Counted from the stretch's first letter, positions 23,002 to 34,864 are shown. The stretch is DNA of 64,000 bases from Mesaphorura yosii (GCA_009869945.1 WIXG01000056.1:229477-293476), one strand, 5' to 3'. Notes: a model not told the origin generated them from the sequence alone. Program-made: numbers and translations.

Positions 23002-26000
23002 TTAAACATTTCGTGGTCCAAGCAGTGGGGCCTTCTCACTGCTTCTGGAGGAGGAATGCGACGGCGGCGGGTTCAATGTAGACTGCATGGGTAAATATTG
23101 CACTTGAGAGACACTCTGCTGTCCGTGCCCCTGAGAACGTGACGACTGCTGAGATGTCGAAATGGGACTGGGATTTCTAAAATACGTCGAAGCAAATAAG
23201 CCCTCTCCACCACCTCCGGCCCCAGGAACATTTCCGCGCGACCCGCGTCGTCTCATCTGCAGAGAGCGCATTAAAATCAGTGCAGTGCCTGCATAATGTC
23301 TCTGATCCTCCCTTCCCCGAACACCGAACTTACCTCAATGTGATGAATTTCGTGCATAAAGAGAGCGTCAAGACTCATGTCCACTGTGCTTGCCTCCACC
23401 GTGTTTGACTCGTAGTTGGATGATCTCGCGGGTGGAAACTGTGCAAAACTATTTGCAAAGCTAATATTTCCGTATGATGTACCCTGATTCATGCTCTGCT
23501 GCTGAGTGCTGTAATGTAAACAGGAAGAAGAATCAGATTTTGCCCAACTTTCACTTCAGCGCCTGTTCTACCGTTAACTTACCCGGCAACAATCCCTCGG
23601 GACATACTTTGTTGAATCGGACCTTCATGCTTGTTAAGGTAGCCCCTGAAAGACCCCTGCTGTTGAGATTGCATGGGTGGTGGAAATTGAGTGGTTGTGT
23701 TCACAACATTTTCTTGTAGCTGAGTCTCTTCGTAAAACGATGGAAATTGCAGTGGCACAGTTGACTTTAGCAAGTTGTTTTCGCGCATTAAATTTGCCAC
23801 AACATTGGAGTACTGCAAAATCCAACGACAATTTTAACGACAACGCTTTATAAAGGGAAAGGCATATATGCATGCTGTGCTAACCTCCTCTCCCATTGAT
23901 GAAACGGAATTAAGTGAAGCATAGAAAGGATTCTCTTCAAGCACAGTGGGCAGGATGGAGGCTTCACGTGCTGCTCTTTCCTTCAAGTTGGAAATGAAAT
24001 TGCCGGATTCCGAAGGTGGTTGCCACTCGGGATTCATGTGAGTGAAATGAACAAGAGATAATTCCGTCTTTCCATTCTCAGCCTGCACGCAATTACGAAA
24101 TTCATTATTCGCACATTACGCCACGAGGTCCGTAGTCAAAAGAAGACAAGCACTTGCCTGTAAGTAGGGGTTAAACATTGGAGACTCGTCCGATCCATCA
24201 AATTCGGAAATTGAGGACTGCCAAGCTGGATTTCCATGCTTCCTGACGTCCATTTGGGCGAAGGAACAGACGTCACCTACACCAACCACTTCCACCGTGA
24301 AGTTACGGTAGAAATCGACAATATCAAGCGCTTTAGCTCGTAGATGAAAACATAGCAAGATGGGCGTGACGAATGGGGAGAGCAATTCTTCCAGCAAGTA
24401 AACCTGGCAGAGCATTAACAAATGTCAGTTTCAGCAAGCCAAATGTCATTTGAAATACGCTAAAAACGTGCTCATACCGCTTTGTATTGAAAGAGCAATG
24501 CAAACTGATCCCGAGTGCGTGAAGTGTGGGCTTGTCCTTTCCAGTGATCGGGGAAATAATGCACGTGCGCCAGAACCGATGTAAGCAGTCTCTCTGGACA
24601 CCAAACCAACTGCTCGTCCGGGATAAATGCTCTGGGAATCAAAGGGGTAGTGTTTACGACATGTTTTAGAAAGTATTTGGATAAAAAGTGTTCTGACTTT
24701 CAATCTACCTTGATATCGCCACTGCAGCTCCAGAAATTGTAATAACCAGCAGCACGTGTTCAACAGTGAGAACATCTTCATCAAGAATGGCCAATAGTGA
24801 AAGAACTGCTATGAATGCGCCGGCAATGAAGGCAATATTCCTGTTGAAGATTATACGTAATGATAACCAGCTTCACATCCTGCCAACTGCTGTAACTTTA
24901 AAAGTCTTAAGCTTACTGCGCAAGAACGGTGAGGGCTGGTGTGTTGAAAATGCTCATGTATTTAGCGGCAGGACGATAGGCCCTTGAAAGACGTCCGTTG
25001 ATCTCATGTTCCAATTCATTAAAGTGGCGCAAGTACAAGCGTCCATACAATGACCATCTTCTCATTCCCAAAGTTCCTGGTTCCCGTTTTACCACCTATT
25101 AAAATAACCATACATAAGCACCCATGAACACTGAACAGTTATAATCACACTAAGGTGAGTTACACACAGTGATGCTCCACTAATTAAACTCACCTCCGCG
25201 TAGTTAAAGAAGGAGTAGAGTATTTGCCACAAGAAGATTACTGGTGACAAGGCCAGGTTTGCGAGCCCAACCCACAGAATGCGTCGTGCCAACGAGGTTG
25301 CCAATTCTTTCCTCTTCGATGATTTCTTGTAGTCTTCTCTCAGATGCCAACTGCTGTCACTGTAGAACGAAATGGCGCATTTAGAGTCAAAGCAGGGTTA
25401 TTTTGCTCGATCGTCCTCAATCAGATCAATCAGTACCTGAATGGCGCGCCAGGACCCCAGAAAAGTAGAAGCTCCAGATTATACTTCAATCCATGGGTCA
25501 GCAACACGACTTCTCCCACAAGTGGCAGTTCAAACTTGAGTGGAAGAACCGATTTGTTCATCATGGCAATCATGTAGTTCTTGAATCTCAAGATTCGGTG
25601 GTAAATATCCAATTCAGTCAAATCTTGCTTGTGAATGCACATTTGGTGTTCACGCTGAACTTCTCTCAGTCTCTTCTGCACGTCGTACCAGGTCAAGTTG
25701 TCCAGTTCACTCTGAAAATTAGAAAAGTGTGTTGTGGAAAGCGGCGTAAATTAGACGTTGCCATCCTATCCTGCAAAATCAACTTACATCAAGAATTCCA
25801 AGAGCAGTTCTATAAAAGGCACGTATTTCCCAGTTCAGGAAAGTATTGTATCCGACGCATACGAGCCGAATTGTCCAAAATATCAGCGCAATTGCCAGCG
25901 TGAACCACATGTAGAAACTGAACCCCGCAACGCATGCCCCAGCAGGAATAAATGCATCGTGCAGTTTAACTTTGTATCCGGGATCTGTGCCATTTACCAA

Positions 26001-26446
26001 CTTGTCCCTATGAAGACAAGTCGAGTATAAGTGTAAGATAAATTTTTCCTACGGTTGGTACTTGAGACGTTTGAGGGACTTACTTGAATAGAATCGGATA
26101 ATCAACACATTGCATCAGAAACGTTGCAAACACCACCACAAATATGAATTGGAGGAGTTCAAAGCATTCTTTCATAAGGATGCAGAAGAACCCATGCTTT
26201 TGGTGGTAATAGTAGACACGTGTGAAGAAGGAGTCCAAATCCTCAACGTGATTCCATCTTACTGTAAAGCAATCGCCAGAAATTAAAAGGATTCCTGGAG
26301 TGAATAGTAAATTGCATCAGGATTCGAGGATTCGACTTACATTTGTTGGTGTCGTGCCCATGTTGCCCGACAACTTCTTGATCGGCTGGTGGTCTGTCGT
26401 CGTTCTCATGAATCAAGGATTGGTACCCTCGATCGACTCGATCCAT
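23002..26446 (-). CDS. ATG9: Autophagy-related protein 9 (lipid scramblase)
   Basis: The start ATG at 26446 (MDRVDRGYQSLI) heads exon 26341-26446; next come 26084-26261, 25788-26007 and 25437-25711, then about seven more short exons to the stop at 23002. Diagnostic ATG9 blocks appear in order: RWNHVEDLDSFFTRVYYYHQ, CIHKQDLTELDIYHRILRFK, LTHGLKYNLELLLFWGPGAP, REPGTLGMRRWSLYGRLYLR, NELEHEINGRLSRAYRPAAK, EELLSPFVTPILLCFHLRAK and NFTVEVVGVGDVCSFAQMDV. The C-terminal tail is Ser/Gln/Gly-rich and less conserved, as in other species. ATG9 is a trimeric multi-pass scramblase on vesicles that seed the autophagosome. An upstream exon near 26575 could hold the 5' UTR: an ATG there reaches a stop after splicing, so I do not use it. 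Confidence 0.93.
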
Positions 26447-29400
26447 CTTGACTCCTTTCTCCTACGCTCTACCGACGGATACGATCCTCAGACACTCCTG
26501 AAACCGTTACATTCGATATCCTTAAATCTGAGTTTCACTAAGTCAGTGTCAAATCATGAGTTATGAACTTACCCTGGTCTTGGAGTTTGCTTTGTTCGCA
26601 TTACCCACATTTAAGAACGGAATCACACGAAATTTTGATGGAATTTTGTATGAATTTTGTACAGCTTCGAGTTTCAGTCTCTAGTGATCATGATACTGAA
26701 TCGTGATCATAAATCTTGAAAGCAAATTATGAAAGGACTGTCAAATAGTTGAATTCACTTGACTATTCGACTAATGGCTAAAGATGATAGATGATAATGG
26801 AAGCGACGACGATCTTGCTAAAATGTTTCCATGTCCAATCTTCGCGGAATTATTCATAAACACAAAACGACGCGTGAACGAAATCTGCAGCACGGATTGG
26901 GATTCACGGGTAACGCGTAATCACGTACGAGTTTCGCGAATCGCGATTATGATTATTGCCTGTTATCTATTGCGTATTGGCAAAATATTTTGCTTTCACG
27001 TACGTTTTGCGTCGTCGTCGTGCTCCCTATCAGTTCAACTGCTGATATCACTTGGGCTGCACTTGATTCTGGGTTAAACGTGTGCAGTGTGCAGTGACAG
27101 ATAGCCACAGTGTAAGCTAACTAATTCGATAAACAGGAACACAAAGCACAAAGAAGTAAGGGAATCGGAATCGGGAGAAATTACGTCGACAAAGCGAATG
27201 CGATGCTGCGAATTTATACAATGACGATGTAAAAAATCGAATCCAAGTCCAATCCAGCAACCAAAATAAACATCACAACACGAACCAGCCAGAGTAGAGC
27301 CTCGAGCCAACAGCAGCAACAACTACGAAGATATCAGCACGAGCATCAGCAGTAGTGGGTTGGCTAATGGCTATGTTGTTGCTGGGTAGAGCAAATCTGA
27401 ATTGCCAGTGGAGAACAGCTGACTACAACTACAAAAAGTGAACTCTTCTGCGTCTTGGTAGTCTGTTAACACTGAACATGAACACAAAGGCCATATAAAA
27501 TTTGCACTTGTGAGTTGTGAATACACGAGCGCAAGCAGCAGCACGTCGATTACAAAATTAGACTGATCGCAGCACGTTAATACTTATGATGGTTTTGAAT
27601 TTGATTTGGTACAAAGTACAGCTAGAATTTTCTTGTACTTGTACTGTGTTTCATTGTTATGTAACCTAACAGAGCAAAGATTTGAATTGGCGACCATTTA
27701 AGTCAAGTTTAGAGCTCGAGGCCCCTTGGGCAAGATCAGCGAGAGGCTGCATGCACGCACGCTAATTGTTCATGCTTGGCTGATCCGAGTTCCTGTTCCA
27801 GTTTCGCATTTAACAAACACACGCACGGGGACAGTGATAACAGTCATAAACTTGGACTCTGAACTTCACTTTTGATAATTTACAGGTCGAAAGTGTGGAC
27901 TGGCTGGACTGTGGACTCAAAAGTCCTCGGATCACGATAACCCTATGTGATCTGCACTCGCTAATTTTTGTTGACTCCTGATGTTGACGCGTAGTGGATA
28001 GTTTTTAGTTTTGCAATTGTTAAATTACTGTAATGAGGCAAATACGAATGCGAATGCAAAGAAGGACAACAGCAGCGTGAGAATTTGCGAACGCGCAGCG
28101 CAACCAAGCTAAGCTGCCAGACAAGACATGATCCGTGATCACTGATCACGTTTCGCACATGTGCTCAGCGCTGTGCGCTCAAAGAATAACTTGTCTACTG
28201 CCTGCCTTAATTGAGACTGTGCAAATGTAAACAGCCGTGATACGCCTTGCCATTTGCCATTCCTTGCATTAATTTTAGTTCGTTGTTCGTTGATATTTGC
28301 CATTTGCAGAGGGTCGAATGCCAACCCCAACCGCAAAAGTTGTTTCAAAGTCCAAACGGGCTTCGGCTTCCTCCACAGCGCTGAAGCTACAATTTGCGGC
28401 GTCAATTTGAATCCCGAGAATGAAGTTTTTGGGCAGGATTTGGACGCTGTGTGTAGACGGTCTCCTTCCATCCTCATTTTCATTCATAGAATTCTGTCTT
28501 CTCGTTCCCAGTCAGTCAATTTTTTTTGCGTATTCGCAGAAAAGAATGTTTATGTTCCGTGTGCGCAGTAGAGCCACAGCGCATCTCTACACGTGCCATT
28601 TTGTAGCTATGCAGCAGCAGCATAAAAGTTCCACAGTTCGAGTCCCATTTCATTCAAAGCACTCGTGCTGTATTTCCTTTTTGGCTTGGCCTCCCCTACT
28701 CGGCCTGTATTTTTGCACATTCCACTTGATTCGCGATTCGCGACGCAGTAAGTAAGCTTCTACGACATGGCCTAAATGTTGATGGCTGTTGGTCAGAAAT
28801 CTGTGCCAAGTCAAATGAAGCCATAATTCATTCCACGTTAAGCTTCGTTCGAATGTGTCGCAAATTGTCAGTGACAAGTGACTGGAATTCAGCACTTTTC
28901 ACGAAAAACGCGTCTAGTCGGCAGATTCAGGTTTCAGACGACTAAAAGCTGTGATTTCATTTGGCTAGTCTACACTGGAGTCAGTCAGTCTGCTTGTCAA
29001 CCTTGCTTCTTGAATGGCTGAATGGCCCAGCGGAATGTATTACATAATCGTCATATGCTCTAACGCTCAGATGTGCCAGACAGACAGATTCGCTTCAAAG
29101 CATGCACACCATGCTCGTTTTACGAAAAGTCTTCATTTTCGACACCTGCTGATCTGGCCAGAGCTGCTTGAGTAGTGAATTGAGGTGTTACATAATTCAA
29201 GGCTACACGCAGTCGCAGTGTTGGATCATGAAGACTTGGCATACGCTTGGCGTGAGGTGGCAGCGTGGGAGTGTGACCCGGGCACGTTGGAAGTCTGCAT
29301 CATTTTGATTTCAGCGAGTTGGGCCAACAGCGCTTGTGTTTGGCTGCCTGCAGATGAGAGACGACGAGGAGAGGTTAATGAGAATAAAAAAGGTCGAAGG

Positions 29401-29611
29401 CGTGAGAGACTAAAGCAAAAGTTATCATGGCGATGGCGATTATTAACCTTTCGATATCTTGTTCTCATCCTTCAGCGTTCGGCCGACTCTGCTCGTGAAG
29501 TTGGTTTGTGGTGGTCAATGCCCTTCGGTGCATTTGACGAATGTCAAATGTTTTTAACTGACTCATGAACTCGGCTTGCGTCCGATCAACAATTCCTACT
29601 GTCTGTCAAAG
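26447..29611. other. Long intergenic region, no gene seen
   Basis: About 3.2 kb. It includes the ATG9 promoter and a probable 5' UTR exon (donor GTAAGT just left of 26575). Frames such as 28420-28755 and 29185-29568 give low-complexity or unrecognised products without start context or splice partners. Several GTGATC-containing inverted repeats occur, the cleanest at 28134-28150. Confidence 0.4.
28134..28150. repeat. Inverted repeat CGTGATCA-n-TGATCACG
   Basis: Perfect 8-bp arms around a single central base. Related GTGATC motifs are found near 26684-26708 (imperfect inverted repeat) and 27930-27951. It could be a dimeric factor site or chance; no function is assigned. Confidence 0.5.
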
Positions 29612-30723
29612 ATGACGGACATCAGCTTGAATATCGCAGCGTTGAACTTGATAACTTTTGCTCTTCTGCTGTGTCATGAAGTTCCGAGAGCCGAGTGCGG
29701 TCCACACTTGTGTAGTGACCGGCTCAAGAATTACTTCGCCACCAACCTGACCGAGTTCCCGACCAACCCGGATGAAAACACCAACTTTCTCGACTACGGC
29801 GACGCTTGTAATGTGAATGCACAGCTGATGTTTGAGAAAATGCTCCTCCAGACCTTCAACGCACTGGAAGAGGACCCAATGAGGTCAAATGAGGAGATTA
29901 TCATCGTGCTGGATTATATTTGGAACAAATTTCGCAGCCAAACGGTGGATGGGACACTCGGGGACCGCGTTTGTAATCCGAGAAGATTGCTGTCCTGTCA
30001 TCCGACACTGAAACAGTGCGTCTGCAGTGAGTGCGCCTTAAAATTCGTCAATTAGGCTTTCGACAGCAATTCACGTAGGGTCCAAGCTTTCAGCTTTCAA
30101 TTTCCCAAAGGGCCCGATTTTCAGCTGGAGGGTGCACGCTCCAAGGGTTCGTACAAAGGGATCACCGTGCACAGTGAGGCTGTGACGACGGTGAACGCCG
30201 CCAAAGACCGAACAGAGACTGTTATCGCCTGTCGGGCTACAAGTAATTTCACTTACTAAATTTCGTATAAAATCCACTCATTCTGTGACTCGGTGACTCC
30301 TAGCTCGTTAATTGTGGTATACCCATTTCAATTGCAGGTAATTGTCAATGGGAAGCTCCGTGGTTCGGTTTCTGTCACATTCTCTGCGTGAAAGGTACAG
30401 CAGCAGTCAGCAGCACTGAATTAAATTGAATTCGGTTGTATTTAAATTCTTTCTGCGTAGATCATTACTGCATCGGAGTCGACACGCTGGCCAGTGACAC
30501 GGGCGCAGGCGAGCGTTGTGTCCGATGCGAACCGTACACGATGGAGGGACTGGACAGGTGCACTGAAGAAGGAGCTAGGATCAGTATGGGCACGAAGAAG
30601 AGGACGATGCATGTTCATTTCAACAGCAGCGGAGCAACAAGCTCATGTCTTAGCCTGATGTTAACTGCAACGCTTGTATTAGTAATCCATGACTTAAACT
30701 TCAAGTTTATTAAAGCCTCTTGA
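29612..30723 (+). CDS. Secreted Cys-rich protein with hydrophobic C-terminus, 244 aa
   Basis: Exons 29612-30026, 30338-30394 and 30461-30723, all phase-1 junctions. The start at 29612 gives a signal peptide (LNIAALNLITFALLLC). The mature protein begins with ECGPHLC, has one long helical-looking region (LMFEKMLLQTFNALEEDPMR), then a dense cysteine module across the exon 1/2 junction (RVCNPRRLLSCHPTLKQCVC joined to SNCQWEAPWFGFCHILCVK) and further CxxC pairs. It ends in SSGATSSCLSLMLTATLVLV, a hydrophobic tail suited to a GPI-anchor signal or one TM helix. The CHPTLKQCVC stretch recalls an EB-type module. I do not recognise the family; function unknown. The intron at 30027-30337 has a stretch open in one frame (about 30077-30250), possibly an alternative exon. 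Confidence 0.65.
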
Positions 30724-30776
30724 ACTATTTTGGAGGATTTACGCCTTAGTTAAAGCGTGTACGCGCCCGCGCCCCT

Positions 30777-32159
30777 TTAAAAGTAAGTTTCCAGTACATC
30801 AACCACATTGTACTCGTCATCGATAAGGAGTACGGTCCTCCACTTGTCGAATGTTGTGCACGGATGACGAATATCGAACGCAATCATGTCACCGATGTTA
30901 AGCTCGTCAAATTCCTTGCGACCTACGCCCGTGCTGGTATCAATTCGCAAAAATGCATGCTGGTCCATGAGATTTGTGACTGCCCAGCCCCTGTCCGAGA
31001 TGTCTACCGGGTTGGCTTTGGGTTTAGTTTCATCGGCCCCAGTAACATACAGCGATGGCACAGGGGGTCCCGAATCGAATGAAACGTCCCTTCTTCCCAT
31101 TCCAAGGATAACAAGCCCCTGTTCCGGCTTGGATTGTACGTAAGCCCAGACTTGAAGCGCCGGCATCAAGGTAGTCTTGATTCCGGCCACGACAGCACTG
31201 CTCGTCTTCATCCTCTCCTGAGCCGCCTGATAAACACCAACGTCCTGCGTGAGATAGCAACCCGCACGGAGCAGAACGACCAATTTATGGCTGTGGCTGG
31301 CCATTGTCTTCTTCAGGAACTCGTCTGGCAGCTGAATCTTCGCCAATTCCTCCGCTACCACGTCAAAGAACGACGATCCTGCACCGGAAAGTATAATTTC
31401 ATCCTTTGCGAATGGAGACCCTTCGCATGCATAAGCGAAGATTGATTCCAGCATCTCCAAGACGTTAAATCGAATAAATTGGCGCACTGCATCCGCTGAC
31501 TTGAGAACTCCTTCAAAGAATTCAATGCCGACAAGTTGGATTGTTTGGGTCCACCTTCCCAACTCCTGCAGAATAGGTGCCAATTCTTCTGGCGTCCGCA
31601 ATCCCGTTCGTCCGTTCTCCGGCGTGCCGATCTCAACAAGAATTTCCAGCTTCAGTGCGTGCTGCTTGAAAAAGACGCCGAGCGCCTGCAGATTCTGTAC
31701 TGAGTCCACGATGCACATGAAATGGAAGCTCGGATCCGACTTCATGATGTTGGCGATCATTTCCATGTTGGTGCGACCCACGAGTTGATTGGCAAGCAGC
31801 ACGTTCTTCACGCCGTGATTGGCGGCGACGCGAACTTGCTGCACCGTCGCGAGAGTCATGCCCCACGCGCCTTCAGCTTGCAGCTGGCGCTGAAAGAGCT
31901 TCGGGCACATTGACGTCTTGCCGTGCGGTGCCAGTTTGGCGGTTGGGTAGTGTCTCAGGAATTCCTCCATCCAACGAATATTATTCTCCATTTTTGAGGA
32001 GTTGATGCAGGCTGCAGGCAGGCTCACGTCTTGGGCAAGGAGGTTCCATTTTCTTGGGGCAGCAGACGCAGACGCCGCCGGCTGTATCGTCGGACTGGTT
32101 TTTGTATAGTTCGAGGCTTGGATGAGACCAACGCCTTTAGAATTTGAGAATTTCTCCAT
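30777..32159 (-). CDS. PLP-dependent D-amino-acid dehydratase/deaminase, intronless, bacterial-type
   Basis: A single 460-codon exon. The N-terminal half is an alanine-racemase-like TIM barrel: the PLP lysine sits in KLAPHGKTSMCPKLFQRQL, followed by GAWGMTLATVQQVRVAANHG, LLANQLVGRTNMEMIANIM and ILVEIGTPENGRTGLRTPEE. The C-terminal half is the D-serine-dehydratase-like domain ending in FDIRHPCTTFDKWRTVLLID, where the H-x-C pair matches the metal-binding residues of DSD1-type enzymes. Members convert D-amino acids such as D-serine or D-threonine to the keto acid plus ammonia, or act as D-threonine aldolases; which reaction occurs here is not decided. The block spelling (APHGKT, GAWGxTLAT, NQLVGRxNM) is that of bacterial 'amino acid deaminase' proteins rather than animal DSD (RPHvKTHK). 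Lack of introns among split neighbours supports horizontal acquisition. No targeting peptide is clear. Confidence 0.85.
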   Translation of the reverse strand: MEKFSNSKGVGLIQASNYTKTSPTIQPAASASAAPRKWNLLAQDVSLPAACINSSKMENNIRWMEEFLRHYPTAKLAPHGKTSMCPKLFQRQLQAEGAWGMTLATVQQVRVAANHGVKNVLLANQLVGRTNMEMIANIMKSDPSFHFMCIVDSVQNLQALGVFFKQHALKLEILVEIGTPENGRTGLRTPEELAPILQELGRWTQTIQLVGIEFFEGVLKSADAVRQFIRFNVLEMLESIFAYACEGSPFAKDEIILSGAGSSFFDVVAEELAKIQLPDEFLKKTMASHSHKLVVLLRAGCYLTQDVGVYQAAQERMKTSSAVVAGIKTTLMPALQVWAYVQSKPEQGLVILGMGRRDVSFDSGPPVPSLYVTGADETKPKANPVDISDRGWAVTNLMDQHAFLRIDTSTGVGRKEFDELNIGDMIAFDIRHPCTTFDKWRTVLLIDDEYNVVDVLETYF

Positions 32160-33020
32160 ATTTTAAACGAGTTAAAACTGGGTTTTGCTGAGCTCGTAGT
32201 TGTTGGTGTGAATGTAAAAGCGTCTTCTTCGGGCTCCGTGGCTTCAGGCTCCGAATTTGGAGGAAATAAATCATGAAGCCAATACCGGCTGCCTTATCAG
32301 CAATCTTTAAGCCATTATCGGACCACGAATGCCTTTCCTTGGCATTGATTGCATAATTTTGTGAAATTAAGCATGTAATGTCGTTTTTAATTACATTTAT
32401 TGCTGGCATAATGGCTCATAAATCTCGCTGATGACCACAGAGTTAAGGTTAATCGGACTACTCAGCGCGATTTTAATGGCCAATTAAAGAAGTGACGTGC
32501 AAGGGAGGATTTTAATCTAGATTTGGGGGGTGGTTTTGGTAATTCATCAATTCAGAGTGTGTTTCTTAGCATAATCTATTGCGTGTAGGACCAATTAAGA
32601 TAATTTTCCCTATTTTTCAATTGATCAGGTTAAGGTGCTATTTTTGTAGATGATTCAACGTAACCTTCAATTTTTCGGATCGATGAATAAAGACTTTCAT
32701 AATTGACTCGACGGCGTGAGTATTATTGTCATTTTGAATTGCTTTTATTGCTGTAATACCAATTAAGTAGACTCCAATTACTTTCTTGATAAGCTTTCTG
32801 ATTTGATATAATTTCAGCTTAGTTTCACAGAACTCGGATGGCGAGTGTAAAGATCAAGTCAATAACAATTAAGAAACACATTTTAAAATTTCACATGGCT
32901 GAATTTATCTTGTCAAACTCTAAGTGCTGCTAACAAGGTATGTTTAATTTGTGATATGTTCCAGCTGCTGCACTGCTCGTCGTCAGATACTGTAAATGGG
33001 CCCTGGCCATGTGTTGATGT
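32160..33020. other. Intergenic region between D-amino-acid enzyme and RidA
   Basis: About 0.86 kb, AT-rich, no exon seen. It carries the promoter of the intronless enzyme gene and the 3' end of the RidA gene, both transcribed leftward. Confidence 0.4.
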
Positions 33021-34326
33021 TTAATGGTCGATGATATTTCCAATGACGGCGACAGCTTCGATCTCAATCAGACCATCCTGAAATATAGATTACGTACATC
33101 AAGAAACGTTAAGGCAAATCTATCAGGCCGGAGCCACATGCAACAAGCAATAGGCAATAGGTTAATTAGACTTGAACTTATAAACTCAAACTTACTCTTG
33201 GAAGCTTGGCCACTTGGTAAGCTGCTCTGGCTGGAAATTTCTCAGTGAAATCTGTACGCGGGAGATTTCATATAGTTAATTACTGGATATTTCATTCGAG
33301 TCTGGTAGGAAATAGTCTAATACATGATTAACATTATTTCCTTACATTCTCCATATATCTTGTTCATCACCGGAAATGAGTTGATGTCGGACAGAAGCAC
33401 CGTCACTTTCACAACTGCAATTACAACAGACCAGGGCAATGTAAACAAGAGACTCGCGCATCACGTCATCACGCACAGGCACACGAAGTCACCTCAATCA
33501 TTTCGAACTTACCATTCTTGAAGCTTGCACCAGCCGCTTTGAGAACATGCCCAATGTTGTCCAGAGCGAGTCTCGTCTGTGCCTCCATGCCCTCGACCAA
33601 ATCCCCCTTTGTAGTGATTCCAAGTTGGCCGGAAATGTATAGCGTCTTGTCCACCAGAACGGCTTGGCTGCAATAATCAAGAAATGCACACCCATTTTAA
33701 CCGCGACCCTCAGACCCGGATCATAAAATGAAAAAAGAAAAACCGCAGAATTCTTCGGTTTTCGGATCTCAAACCTCAATGGGAGCGTGGTTGTTGGAGC
33801 CTTGTCGGTGTTGATAATTTTACGTGTGGAAGACATGCTAAATTGCTGATGTAGTTGAATTAAGTTGTGGTAAAAATGGTTTGAGAGATTTTAGGAGGTT
33901 GTGGTCGGTTTGGAGCACAGATTTGAAGTGTCAGCTTCCTGTGACAAGCGAGAACTTGTCCAATAAAGATTAAAAATTACGAGTCAACTCATTCAACTCG
34001 GTGACCATGACTTGTTTGCTTGTAGCGTATTCACGGACCGGCCGGGCCATGTGCTAATGGCTAATCGTCGGATTATGTAATCCTAATCTCGATTCGAGGT
34101 AAGCCCGACTCTAATATAAAACTGTGCTATACTGCGGAATGCATGTACCGTGGCTCAGTGAGCTAGGATGAGACGATTCACATAGGACTAATATGATGTA
34201 AAGTGCAAATTCCACACGTGATGAGTAGAATGTGACTTAACAATCAGAGCCTTACCTGTACGGATAGACTGGCGCGGGCGCCGCCGTCGTCAAAACACAG
34301 GTTCTTGGGATGTTGTCTCGTGACAT
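33021..34326 (-). CDS. RIDA: RidA/UK114 reactive-intermediate deaminase, two alternative first exons
   Basis: Common exons: 33513-33667, 33346-33414, 33196-33251 and 33021-33077. Two candidate first exons end in the same phase (AG|): 34256-34326 (MSRDNIPRTCVLTTAAPAPV then YPY) and 33775-33836 (MSSTRKIINTDKAPTTTLPL). Joined to the common SQAVLVDKTLYISGQLG, they give proteins of 135 and 132 aa, the normal RidA length. Family blocks: LYISGQLG, VVKVTVLLSDINSFPVMNKI, FPARAAYQVAKLPR and GLIEIEAVAVIG, including the conserved Arg of ARAAYQVA and Glu of IEIEAVA. RidA hydrolyses 2-aminoacrylate and related enamines/imines released by PLP enzymes, protecting other PLP enzymes. It is cytosolic or mitochondrial in animals. 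The first exon at 34256 keeps the PYSQA Tyr of the active-site pocket; the other replaces it by Leu. Confidence 0.92.
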
Positions 34327-34864
34327 TTTATAATTCCACAGATTCCAGTTCTTTTCCAAAACAGTGCACTGCAACGTGATTTTGAGTTATGGTGTTTCTT
34401 CCTGCAACTCGAATAAGACATTGAACGGACGATCTCAACTCTGTCTCTGTCTGATCTGACATTTGTTGCGTGGACAATTTGAGCCTCGACCTCATGACTC
34501 TAACTCGTACAATAACTGTCGTCATAAATAACAAGTTAATGGCTCTTTAATCCTCATCTATCCGATGGCTAATTAATAATTATGAGGTCCAATACAACAA
34601 AATGTCCTGGCCATTGGCACTTGTCTTCATTCATTTGGAAAAACAATTTCAGCAAAGCCAACCGACATTTAGTGGTTGATGTCGACGGAATTTGTATTCG
34701 CCATTCGCACGCATTTTCTTGGAAATGATTCAACTCCGGAAACCCACATATTAACTTTTGGTAGTAAAATCCTACAACTAACTTGTAAATAATTCTTCTA
34801 CAGTAAATTTTCGTTTCATTTCGGACCTCCTCCGTCATCTGACCAGGTTGATAGCTGGCTAAAA
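34327..34864. promoter_or_regulatory. Intergenic region between divergent RidA and XK-related genes
   Basis: 538 bp between divergently transcribed start codons, with no exon seen. It holds the promoter for the distal RidA first exon and for the XK-related gene. Confidence 0.4.

Noticed and set aside
26575-26620. Upstream ATG as start of ATG9
   Set aside because: Splicing that exon to the next reaches an in-frame stop. The ATG at 26446 reads straight into the conserved protein, so the upstream exon is probably 5' UTR.
28420-28755. Plus-strand open frames upstream of the Cys-rich gene
   Set aside because: Low-complexity, overlapping frames on both strands, no conserved block; probably chance.
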